Position numbers and translations under genes: made by a program. Below are positions 10,871 to 21,437 of a stretch of 64,000 bases of DNA, piece by piece. Source of the stretch: Rotaria macrura (Eukaryota > Rotifera > Eurotatoria > Philodinida > Philodinidae); assembly GCA_900239685.1 (NCBI GenBank), contig OENT01000733.1:1-64000 (forward strand). The letters are read 5' to 3'. A model generated the notes under the pieces. It was not told the DNA's origin. It did no database searches and was given only the letters and a program-made list of their open reading frames with translations. Each line of letters begins with the position of its first letter. The first letter of the stretch is position 1.

Positions 10871-13553
10871 CAGAGAATTTATCAGAAAAACAAAAAAACT
10901 ACTGATCGAATCAGCAGATAGACATCAATGGTAGATGAAGCAATAGAAAATATTAACATCACTTGAATCGTTACGAATTGAAAAAAAACAAGTCGAAGTT
11001 TTGATGACCGTCATTACTCAAAACGTTAGTGTCGACGATCACATTGTTCTGAAAATTTTCCATTGAGAATGAATCGACGATTCGAACATCCTGAATTTCA
11101 ACCAATTCATAAAGGGGTTTAACTAGTTACGTCATTTATGAAAGCCTTGCGGTTTTTCCATAGATATATTGAATCACATGTTTCAGTTTTGGGACTATGA
11201 TTATATTTTTTTGCTTCTTTCTGCAGTAATCATATGAATACAGTCTCTATAATTCATATCCCATTTCAATCAAGTTTAGGTGCGACGTGTGTAAATTAAT
11301 CGAAAACAGATCACTCTATGTGTTCATCATACATACCAATCCACTGTCTCCAAATTTTGTTTAGTAACAATAGATCAAATTGAAAATAAATAACAAATGA
11401 GAGAATTGATCCATGTATTTCGCATAATTAAGAACAAAGCAGATGCAGAGTTCATATTGTCCATAAGGGTGTGGGCGTGCGCCTTATTTTTAAATACTTC
11501 CACACCCTTTGCACGAATATCATCAAGAGGTCAAGGGGAAAGTGTTGGCTCTCAGCACCAAATTTTACTACAAAGTGCAGAAGCTGCTGAACAAGTGTTG
11601 TAAGTGCTCGTAGATCCAAAAATAGCACTCTCTATTGAATGCACAATTCGGCCACAATATCAGGTAGCACATAAAAAATCCAACAAGAAGTTCACCTATT
11701 GTGCCAAGAGATATTCCGATGTGATATGCTGTCACCTGTGTGCGATATTCATCCTTGCGTTTTGTGACTCTTATGTCATTGTGTCCTCGTGTTCTTGCGT
11801 AATAATAGTCATAATTTTCATACTTGTTCAATGCTTTCTGTGTTACTGCCTTGTATATTGTTCTTTTCATTTTCAATATCTGAGTAATAGTTACTCCATA
11901 CCTTGTATATATGCTCATTTTTTTCTTTTCAAAAGAGAGTAAGAGAGAGGAGAACAATGGAGAATATACACGGCCATTGATGCGAAGAATGGAGAGAGGA
12001 GGTATCGTTTTGAGAGTTGACGAGGAGTGAAAAAAAGAGCGAGCAGTTTGTATAAAGTGGCGAAGACTGTGCTCTTAGTAATCACATTTAGCTCAAATAA
12101 AGTTAATATTGAACAACTAGCTAAATAAGGCAGGGATCAAAATAAATACAGATAGGCAGAACAAATACAGTAATAAAATAGCAACTGCCATGTCAATATA
12201 ATATGGTTTAATATTATAAGTACTGTGAATCGAAAATTGATTGACTGGATCCTAGACTTGCAGAACTCTCACGTGAAAACGCATCAGTAGAAAACAATGT
12301 TCACTGTTTCTACACAGATTCTGAAATTTCCGAAGAGATGACCAGATAAGCTCAGTAGAAACCAGGAAAACAGAGAGCGATTACGTGAAAGTGCACTAAC
12401 GATGAGACGAAAAAGAAAAATTTCCAAGAGCAATGACGAAAGAAACGTATCCAAAGTCAACGTAAAAGACAGATGCGAAGCAGCTCTTGAGTCAAGATTT
12501 ATATCTGAGGGAGGGGGAGGGTCGGGCTAGCTCCCACCTTCGTAACCAATTGACTAAACTGTTGAAAAATTTCGTCATAGGGGCTACAATTTCTTTCAGA
12601 TGGGCAAAAGGCTGACTCTCATACCTGACAACTAGATCAAGCGGTTCTCAAATTCAATAATTGAGGGATTAAACCTTCTTATAAGAACTCTGCCTGCTCC
12701 TTTCAAATGCTCTTTAATCGCACGAAGCTACTTTACGTAACCCTTCGGTGAATTCGCCCATAATATGCATCATAAAATTCGTCATTTGTGCTATTGAAAT
12801 GGCCGTTTGCACCCATGGAATGGTTATTTATGCCCCAAAAGTGGTAATTTGTACCAAGTGTTACAGACATAAAGACACAGGTGAAATGCGGTTTCTATAC
12901 CCTAGCTTTACAGTCTAGGGAATGGATTGTGTTAGATAGCTAAGAGAAACCAATATTTTAGCTTTTTGAAACCTCTTGTTTTATTTAATTCCGAAAATTA
13001 CGTTTACTATAATATAGAATAGTTCTAAACCTGAATATTCTTCGTACTTAGTTTCTAAAACGTATATTATTCTGGATACGTTTCAAGTGCATAGGTGCTC
13101 AAATAATGTATAGTTAAGTGAATTTTTAAATTTTCGAAAGACCTTAGATTGCTGTTAAATCTATACATTGGATAATGATCATTGTTAATAACGCCCTGTC
13201 TAAAGAGGATGACTAGCTTCTCGAGTGTATTTTCTTTCAATAAATTATTTTAAGTCGAATAAAAATAAATTGCATGTATACTTTGCTGTCTACAAGTTAA
13301 TGAGATGCAGTCTGTTAGTTGAAGATTGCTAACCACAGTATTGGCATATATGCAATAAAAAAGAGTCTCTTTTCACAATTTTATAATCTATTTCATTACG
13401 GAGTCTTTTTGTAATTCGAAAGACACGAACTATTCTAAAAGTGAATCCCTAGAATCATTATTTTATCTTGTTAAATATCGATAAATAACAGACATGTATT
13501 GAAGTCATTTGTTTCTTCACCATGGAAAATTTTCTACAGGTAATGAATCACTG
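10871..13553. other. Intergenic, 2.7 kb
   Basis: No gene is supported. Frames overlap on both strands at 11568-11957 with no domain. A small hairpin (10-bp arms, AAGGGTGTGG) is at 11465-11474 and 11500-11509. A basic frame of about 60 codons at 12343-12532 is too weak to call. One copy of a dispersed minisatellite element lies at 12783-12920 and is listed separately. Confidence 0.45.
12783..12920 (+). repeat. Dispersed 21-bp minisatellite element, copy 1
   Basis: About three diverged 21-bp units with the pattern ATTTGTGCNNTTGAAATGGCC are followed by the block TTACAGACATAAAGACACAG and the tail CAGTCTAGGGAA. The same order of blocks occurs on the opposite strand at 61120-61320. Two independent copies with shared flanks mark a dispersed repeat family rather than chance satellite sequence. 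Confidence 0.6.
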
Positions 13554-16500
13554 CTAGCTTGTAGAATTAGTATCCATGATATTCTGTGAAATGATTGCAC
13601 GACTATCTGCACGTAATAGTTCCAGAAATGATGCTTTCCATGGCATTGGAAATTCGTGCTTTTTCGATGCGCTTGTCATCTTTTTTGAGTTGTGCTTTAG
13701 AAGTTTTCGCATGAGGCAAACTTCATTCCAGCTAGTCACAAAATTAATAGGCTGGATGTCCGTTGCATATGATGAACCACGTGCTTCCGCGATTCTTTTG
13801 GCTTGAATCTGGGCTTCACGATCGAAAATTGCCGTTGATTGAATTTTATTTTGCTTAGGATGACGCACATCTAAGTAAACAAGAACCAGAAGTGGTTCTT
13901 CTCCACTTGGCCCACATCTATAGATGCCGTCGGTAACGAAAACCAATTCACTTGATAGATTCGCTTCTGTTTCGTCTTTTCTCAAATACTGAAACAGACG
14001 ACGATGTCCAAGAAAGACGTATGTAAACATTGTAAATAGATTACGACGTAGATTCCGATCGGCATTCAAGTCCAAATCTGTGCTCTGGCTCATAACAGTT
14101 TCCCAAAATGCGAACATACTGCTCAAGGCTCGATACATGGTCGATGTGTAAAAATCACCATCCCTAAACGAAACCGAGTTAATGTCATTTGGAGGAGATA
14201 ATAGTTGACCGTTAGAAAGACGTGCAGATGGCCATGGCTCCATCTGCTATCGATGAAAGATAGGCGTATTACGGTTGAATACAATGGATGACAAAAGCTC
14301 GGCTGTGCCTTTTGGAAGAGTAACATTGATGACACTGTTTTCCTCCTTGGTTGGTCTCACATACCATTGTAATGGACACGGAAAGGCGACTGGGTATCGA
14401 CAATGACTTTGGTCAATAAATTTGAAGATCAAAGATTGTAATTTTTCATCAATCGATATATAAAGCAACGGCACAGAGATCTGATTCTCATGTGAATTCC
14501 TTCGAAATGAGAGATGGTAATCAGATGTTGTCTCATATGCATGTATTAATTGCACGCTTGCCCTTAATCTACTTTCAGCAATGACCGGAGCTCGATCCAT
14601 TGGATTTGCGAAACATGAGCAGATAGCATCTCGAACACTCATTGCAAACGATGCATTCCAATGTGCTATTAATTTTGGTGATGATAAATTGACCCGAGCA
14701 AACGAATGCCAAGAATGGGTATCGATCAGAAATGCACATGATGATCTCCAACTGGCGAAAGACGAAGGTAGAACAAATTCGATAGAGGCATTTTCAGCCA
14801 GTAAGGTATACGCCTGTATTTCATCTTTCTCATACGTTTTTTCTGTTCGATTACCCATTTGGAATGTGAGGTTATCAATTAAATGAAAATAAAAAACTCG
14901 ACCGTTCAGTAACGATGTGAGTCTACCCAACGCCAAGTTAATGTTCGTTGTCTTTAATAGTCCATCGATCGAAGTATTACCGACATCATCAATAATCAGC
15001 AGCTGCAGCATTGGTAAATGTTGATGTTGTCTGTAATGAGCTGTTGCATACGGTACCAATATCTCCTGATATGTATTGACCGTTGTTTCATTAGTAAAAA
15101 AATCATGCAAAGCTCGAAGTCCAGTTGCATAGGCACGGTAGCGCGAACACGTGAGTTCAAATAGATATTCGAATATTTCATCCGCTCGAACATAACAACG
15201 TTTAGCATATTGACGCAAAAGAAGATAGTAGGTAAATGTAGTAGAAATGGATAAACCACTAAAGGCATCGATTTCAGTATCTGGTGGATAGAAACAACGT
15301 TTAGCTAGTTGATCAAGAGCGTTCAGTGTATCCTGATGAATTGTGTCACAACGAATATGAAAGCCGTGTGCCAATCGCCATGTTTGATAATCACAATACT
15401 TTGTGACTCGACCCTTTGCCAGCTTTCTAGTTTTAGTAATCATTTGCAGAGAATGCCTTCCCGAATCCCTTACACATTCAACTGTGAGGCCCAATAGTGA
15501 CGGCAACCATGTGAGGTCGATACCGTTGAACAATTTATTTAAATAATCAATGCAATGGCCATGCAAAATCCACCATCTCAAAGATTGAGTGAGAATACGA
15601 GATGAAGAACGATGACGAAGTAAAGGCATACAAGTAACCAGAATATCTAAAACACCAATGTGATCGGCCAAATTTGATGTATGTATGAGATCAAATTCCA
15701 ATAAAGCCATATGAAAAAGTGTGAGATGGAGAGCATCACCACACCATAAATGCCATGTTACAGATTTCCAACATTTACGACAAGAACGAATCCATTCATC
15801 AAGCTTCGACAAACAATATTTGAAAAGTGGATATGAATCGTCTTTGGTAATTGCATCAAATTGCTTAATTTCGTTTTCGTATTCAAAAGGAAAATAGCTG
15901 TCAAATGGATTCATTTCAAAGTGACCAGTGTAGAGACCATTTGTGGAATTAAGCATGGTCACATTTATATGAGATTTATTGTTATTTGCACCAGTTACGC
16001 CATGACACATGTAAACTTCGATTTCATCTTGGGCTCGCTCTATTGTTGACTTGGGTTCATCATATAGTATCTCTTTGATTTCCATACGTGATGAATTAAC
16101 AAATGAATCCAATGTTGTGTGACGGTTACGTGTTAGGAATCTTTTCAAATGCTGTCGTCGTTGCCCTTGAGCCTTGTCAAAATCGTCTCTGACCGTAAAA
16201 GTTAGCCAACTCAACAATGTATTGATGAGGATAGTTCGATCAGCATCCCGGATGCTATCGAGACCCTTGGCTAGAGTAGTGCAAATGAGTTTCTGCAAGT
16301 ATTTATTTGTATCGCTATCAAGAAGAAAATCGTACCAAATTGACCAAATCCTTATGCTGGACGTTTGTTCCTCTTTGAGTGCCTGAAGAAGAAGAAGATT
16401 ACGAGCTACTACAGCTGGATTGATGTCGACTAAATACATATCCCATTCAGTAATGGTGGATGATGAAAGGATTAAATGAAGTGCATGACGTAGATCTCCA

Positions 16501-16661
16501 CTACCAAGAAAGAGACATCGTACAGGTAATGCTGTACATGCCAACATATCAATATTGATCGGTTTGGTATTTCCTATCAAATAACTGAAAGTGCCAAGTT
16601 CACCGATCGTTTGCTCGAAGACTATGCGTCGGTGCGGTTGCAATGCAATTATGTTACTCAT
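13554..16661 (-). CDS. DUF4470-domain protein, interrupted by one in-frame TAG
   Basis: A long minus-strand frame of 804 codons begins at ATG 16661 and meets TAG at 14249-14247. The same frame then stays open through an ATG at 14243 for 229 more codons to 13554, about 1,035 codons in all. Residues 30-95 contain LIGNTKPINIDML, LFLGSGDLRHALHLI and WDMYLVDINPAVVARNLLLL. These are the glycine-rich and DINP-x-ARNLLLL motifs of DUF4470, also found in the axonemal dynein assembly factor DNAAF3 and in fungal MYND-finger proteins. The rest is unassigned and mostly helical. The TAG is either a nonsense change, a readthrough site, or part of a 39-nt in-frame intron (donor GTATTC, acceptor ATAGCAG). Function is unknown; a methyltransferase-like fold or an assembly role is only a family-level guess. 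Confidence 0.7.
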
Positions 16662-17441
16662 TGTTTTAACTAGTCGAAAAATGATGTTAACAACACTACA
16701 GCGTATATGAAATGGTGAAAGATAAGAGCATGTTTTTCGTCTTTTTTATTATCTGATGTCTGAAAACAATGTGTGAGTCGTTGATCCTGTTAGAAATAAA
16801 TAAAAAGAACCTGAAAGATCCTTTTACATTTTATCTTACAGTTTTTGTTTTTCATCAGTGAAGCCAGTCATTTTGGAGGGGTATCTCCGTTCCCTTTCAA
16901 GATACCTAAAGGCGAATTCATAGCATATCTAAATGAAAAGCAACCTGCAGGTGTTCCTGATATGAGGCAGATGTGTTTTCCAATCTTCAACTGCAATCGA
17001 ATTCATTCAATACCAAGCAAGGAAATACGAAAAAGAAATAAAAATCTAGGTATTACTTTCTATCAGTTCTCTTCCTTGTTTTTCTATTCAGCAACTGTCA
17101 ACAAGACAAAGGACAGCAGGATTCGGTAGATGGCTCTTTCTTCCTCCCATCTTCGATCAAGTAACTTTGTCTCTTCTTTTCTAACTAGTTCTACCTGAAT
17201 TCCTGGCATTGAAACGGGCCGTATTCGTCTCTTATCAGCAACATTCTAAAATTCTATAGCACACGTCTGGAGCCTACGAAATCTCCTACGCATTTCTCGT
17301 TGGAGCGGTATGATTATGCTCACGCTTGACTTGCATAACATTAAGAAAAGTAAATTAGCTTCCGGTGATTTTCACTGTGATTTCTTTCTAAAGCAAAAAC
17401 GAGCGATACAGTAAAATGCTTCAATTATAAAAAAATCCACT
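16662..17441. other. Intergenic with weak plus-strand frame
   Basis: A 94-codon plus-strand frame at 16845-17129 starts with a moderately protein-like segment (FGGVSPFPFKIPKGEFIAYL) but has no recognised domain, partner exon or conserved feature. I leave it uncalled. No other feature was seen between the two minus-strand genes. Confidence 0.35.
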
Positions 17442-18368
17442 TCATTCAAGATCAAAGCGTTGAACACGGTGATTTCCCAAATCAGTGACATAGAGATTGC
17501 CATGACGATCGAATGATAAACCTATCGGAATATTGAATTGATTCGTCTTGCTTCCTGCGCCGTTTTCACCAATTATAACACTTCTTTGTTTGGCCCATTT
17601 TGACCAACGCATGATTCGATGATTTACGGAATCAGCCACGTAGACAGTCCCCGACTGATCCACAATGACTCCTCGAGGACCTGACGACTGTTTCAGACCA
17701 TTTCCTTTGCCATGACCATCAGTCACGACAATGCCTTGCTTTTCACCTTCCACCCATTTCATCACACGATTTCTTCCTTCTTCAGACACATAAACTGAGT
17801 GTTCCCGATCGACAAAAACGTAATAAGGGTCAGCTAGCTGATCGAGACGATTTCCTCGCCCATTACCACCTGCAACTACTTTTTTTTCAGTGCCACCTCT
17901 TTGATATCGCCGTACTTCATGTTGTTCATTGTCAACGACGTAGATTGCTCCTTGTTCGTCCATCGTCAAACCAATGCACTTGACACCTGTAATAAGTGTT
18001 TCAGCTCGTTTTCCACTTTGATGAGACCACCGAATAACTCTCAAATTCCCAATATCGGAGATGATGAGACTATCTGTTGTCTTGTCGACGATGACATCTA
18101 CGGGTTGATTCAACTGATCATCTCCTTTCCCTGGCCCATTACCACCAGCAACGACTAGACCATTTTTTGTGCCAGATTTCCACTTGACAATCCGATGATT
18201 ATTTGTGTCAGCAATATAGATAGTTTGTTCATCATCAATGAACAAACCTAATGGGGAATTGAGTTGATTGATGCCGTCACCTTCGGCATTGCCACCAGCC
18301 ACAGTGATACCCATCTGTGACCACTGAGCATCGGCAGGAATATGATGCCAACTGGCACGCATTGGCAA
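17442..18368 (-). CDS. NHL-repeat beta-propeller protein (5' exon missing)
   Basis: The 308-residue frame contains six NHL repeats, each following the pattern NQLNSP-x-GLFID, then IYIADTNNHRIVKW. Later blades include VYVADSVNHRIMRW and LYVTDLGNHRVQRF. Repeats are spaced about 45-50 residues apart, enough for one six-bladed propeller. Between blades runs the recurring phrase VVAGGNGxGxxxDQL, typical of the large bdelloid NHL families. NHL propellers bind protein, RNA or sugar partners; the ligand here is unknown. On the coding strand an acceptor (TTTTTCCAG) lies just upstream of the frame, so the ATG at 18368 is probably internal. The true first exon, perhaps with a signal peptide, should lie above 18390. 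A Cys-free start and SWHHIPADAQW precede the first blade. Confidence 0.8.
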   Translation of the reverse strand: MPMRASWHHIPADAQWSQMGITVAGGNAEGDGINQLNSPLGLFIDDEQTIYIADTNNHRIVKWKSGTKNGLVVAGGNGPGKGDDQLNQPVDVIVDKTTDSLIISDIGNLRVIRWSHQSGKRAETLITGVKCIGLTMDEQGAIYVVDNEQHEVRRYQRGGTEKKVVAGGNGRGNRLDQLADPYYVFVDREHSVYVSEEGRNRVMKWVEGEKQGIVVTDGHGKGNGLKQSSGPRGVIVDQSGTVYVADSVNHRIMRWSKWAKQRSVIIGENGAGSKTNQFNIPIGLSFDRHGNLYVTDLGNHRVQRFDLE

Positions 18369-19082
18369 TACTGGAAAAAGAATGAAAATTGCTTCAGAAA
18401 ATTCTCGTCATTAACTATCTATTAAATTATCTGATATTATGTGTCTTTATAACGACATTAAGTGTCAGGGAAGAGGATTTCATGAACAGATTCTTAATCG
18501 GAAAATTCTTCTAGATTTCCGGCAATCTAGTAATTCCTATGAGGATCATACTTGAGAAGGTTTCGAAACGATAAGGATGGTCATCTTTTGATCAAGTTCT
18601 GAATAAAAGTACGAGAGATCTCATCGCATGCGAAAAACCTTTCAGAATTCTCGAGATATCTGTTAGGAAATAGGAGAATTTTCAGTACTTTTCACGGAAG
18701 AGTACTGAGTTTACTGAGGATCATGAAGAAGTATGCTATTGCAGACAGAAGGCTTTCGAGAACTGCTAAGAAGAAATTCAGAAATAATCCATGCCATCGA
18801 AATCGCTTAAAACCGCTGCTTTTCTCGCGAGATACTTGGTTAATTAATCGTGAGAGTTTATCGCGATCAAATCCCTCAAAATACAGATTTTTTCCAATTT
18901 CTAAGAAAAATCCCGATTATTTAAGAGATTTAAAATGGTAGAACCCATAGGTACATTGCTTGAATCTAAGCTATGATCGAGAGTCATAGAATATACCCAC
19001 AAAAATAGAAAATGTCTTTTTGAGGAAATTGTTTTTCGTTCAAGTTCAAAACTGTTTCGATATGGAGCAAACCCCATGTCGA
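18369..19082. other. Intergenic, upstream of NHL gene
   Basis: Probably contains the unassigned first exon and promoter of the NHL gene, but I could not locate either. The rest is AT-rich with short frames and no domain. Confidence 0.4.
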
Positions 19083-19375
19083 ACAAAGCGATCGTATACG
19101 ATGAAAATACGGCCTGTCACGGCGTCGTATTATCCCGTTTTAACATGGTCAGTATTACGTCCGTATGTTCTATAGAATACGATAGTACGTATTACGCTGT
19201 CTTTACGAGGGTTTTAAGGCGTATATACGGTGTCCGTGTACGGCCGTATCACGGACCATGTTAAAACGCCATAATACGGCTTAAAACGGTCGTTTAACCG
19301 TGGAATACGATGTAAAAACAACCTTTTATGATACTTTTACGGCTGTTTACGGTGGTCCGTTTTGATCAACCTGGG
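19083..19375. repeat. CG-clustered foldback element (TACGGCC words)
   Basis: TACGG/CCGTA words are densely repeated in an otherwise AT-rich region. A perfect 15-bp inverted repeat, CGTTTTAACATGGTC at 19136-19150 and its complement at 19254-19268, sits inside a longer imperfect palindrome (about 19123-19165 with 19238-19280). Similar words recur at 52910-53110 and 54513-54765. This looks like a small non-coding foldback transposon family. Confidence 0.5.
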
Positions 19376-21437
19376 AGAATTCGTTCCATCTCTATATCCA
19401 ATGGTTTTCTCTTCCATTCCTGTAAAGAATGGCTTACATAAGTCTACACTCCACCATCACCTTTTGCACATGTGTAATTTATTAGTGTCGATTCCCTGTT
19501 AATTATTTGAATGACTTTCTATTTATAACTTACGATTGAAGTATAAACTTCCAATTTTTAAATAAAAAATGCATATTCATGCTTATACTAATAAACACAT
19601 GTATATTCGTGCATTATTAATTTAAAAAAAGACGTACTTATTTTCTTAATATTTAACGTATGTATAACTGAATATCAGTAAAAATAAATCTATTTATTCA
19701 TGTCGTAAAAATCGTATAAAAACTGCCGATCTGGCGCAATTATCCCATTTATTACCGATTATTCGAGATATTATCGAGATATTAAAAAAATCGCTGATCA
19801 ATATAGCGATTAGCCACTGCTTTTTCAATTATCACAATCAATCGTGAAAACTGTCACATACTTGAGTAAGTGGGGTAGCTCGAATAACTCGTCCATGCAT
19901 AAATAATCGGTGATTTAGAACAATAAAACTGTGCTACGTTAAAAGTCAATGATTAATCGCGATCCATCGCAATTAATCTTACGTTTTTATGAAAATCGCT
20001 ATGAGTTATCAAAACTGTGGCGACATGGGTACATATATCATCTTGTTTATGTAGGGAACCACACTAAAAGGTTTATTCTAATATAGAAAAGACCCAAAAT
20101 CTCTTATGAAGTGTGGGTGTTTATCAGAATGTTAAACAGAACGGATTCATACTAGTCGAGTTACTTGTTCACAGTCATGTAGAATCGATAATTTCTGTAT
20201 GGTGAAGAAAATAAAAGTAGCCGTTATTGATTAAGGAAGTGGCACTTGAAAAAAAAGAATCATACCATTGACCATAAATTAACTTGGATTCAATATTTTC
20301 AACTTTTAAAATGACGTAGAAGTAAATGAAGAATAGAAAAACATTTGAACATGTAATATTTACTGAATCTGTGAAACGGGTGAATTTATCATGAAAAGAC
20401 ACGTTAAGATAGAAGTTAGAACATGTCAATTCATCAATCGGTTTTCCGTAATGTAACATGCTTCGAAGTAAACAATGGTTCGTTTTATATCATTGCAGTT
20501 TACTTTACGAACTTCATACAATGCTACCGATGCCCACCCAAGAAAATTGTATTCTTTTGAAAGAGAACCGAGCTACACTCCCATGATCTGAAATCCTATC
20601 AGAATATAATCGACATGGAACTTATCACAAGATAAAGGCCTATCCAATACAGTTATACAAGATGTCCTTACTTACAGAATGTGAAGATCTAATCAATGCT
20701 TGCATGCTAGATAAAGAAACAAGATTCAAATATTCTTTGAGACAACAGAAAGCATAAGGAAAAATATGTATCGCTGATATATGATATTTCAAAGAATGGT
20801 CATAATGGCAACTTGATTGATTTCCCACAAACTTCTTTTTTAAATCAGTCAGAAATGAACTTTGCTCATTTTTTCTACAACTCCTGATGTATTCTCAGAC
20901 TGAGTCTCTGTCTATACAAGTATTCAAATTCATCATATAAATGCGATCTAATTATTTCAGCCGTTATACAACCATGTTTAATATGAGATATTGAATGCAG
21001 TGATCATCTAAATCTGATATTTCTCTTTACTCCATTTCAGCACTGAACAACAATAACCATTCAGATACAGTCGTTTTACTAATATAAAACTCCTAGAAAG
21101 AGAAAAGTTAGCAAACATATATCTACTCAGATACAATGTCGTAAATTAACTGTGGAATAGATTTCAAATCATATAGGTTTAATAAATATTCTAAATAGCG
21201 GAACACCTTATAGTTAGAAGATTTAAAGAAATTTTTAATCGAAGAGCATGCGTTGTCCGCAAATGATATATGATTTTGTACATACTTCGATATTCCAAAT
21301 ATGTACCATAGATGATGATGACTCTTATGTCACTACACCAATATTTTGTCTCATGGTTCCGTTTGACGAGCTTATTGAACTTAACGGAAACTTTGAGTTG
21401 CTCCATGGCATCGCTTAAAGTTAAACGTATTATTTGA
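19376..21437. other. Intergenic, 2.1 kb
   Basis: Low-complexity AT-rich sequence. The few frames of 60-95 codons (for example the minus strand at 20175-20459) lack domains and splice partners. I see no gene. Confidence 0.45.

Noticed and set aside
11568..11957. Overlapping long frames on both strands
   Set aside because: No domain, splice partner or repeat of a known family; composition is low-complexity and the frames mirror each other.
12343..12532. Basic frame reading DKLSRNQENRERLRESALTM
   Set aside because: Only about 60 codons, ends in a glycine run, no start in good context and no recognised family.
16845..17129. 94-codon plus-strand frame between two minus-strand genes
   Set aside because: The N-terminal part looks protein-like but no family or exon partner can be named.
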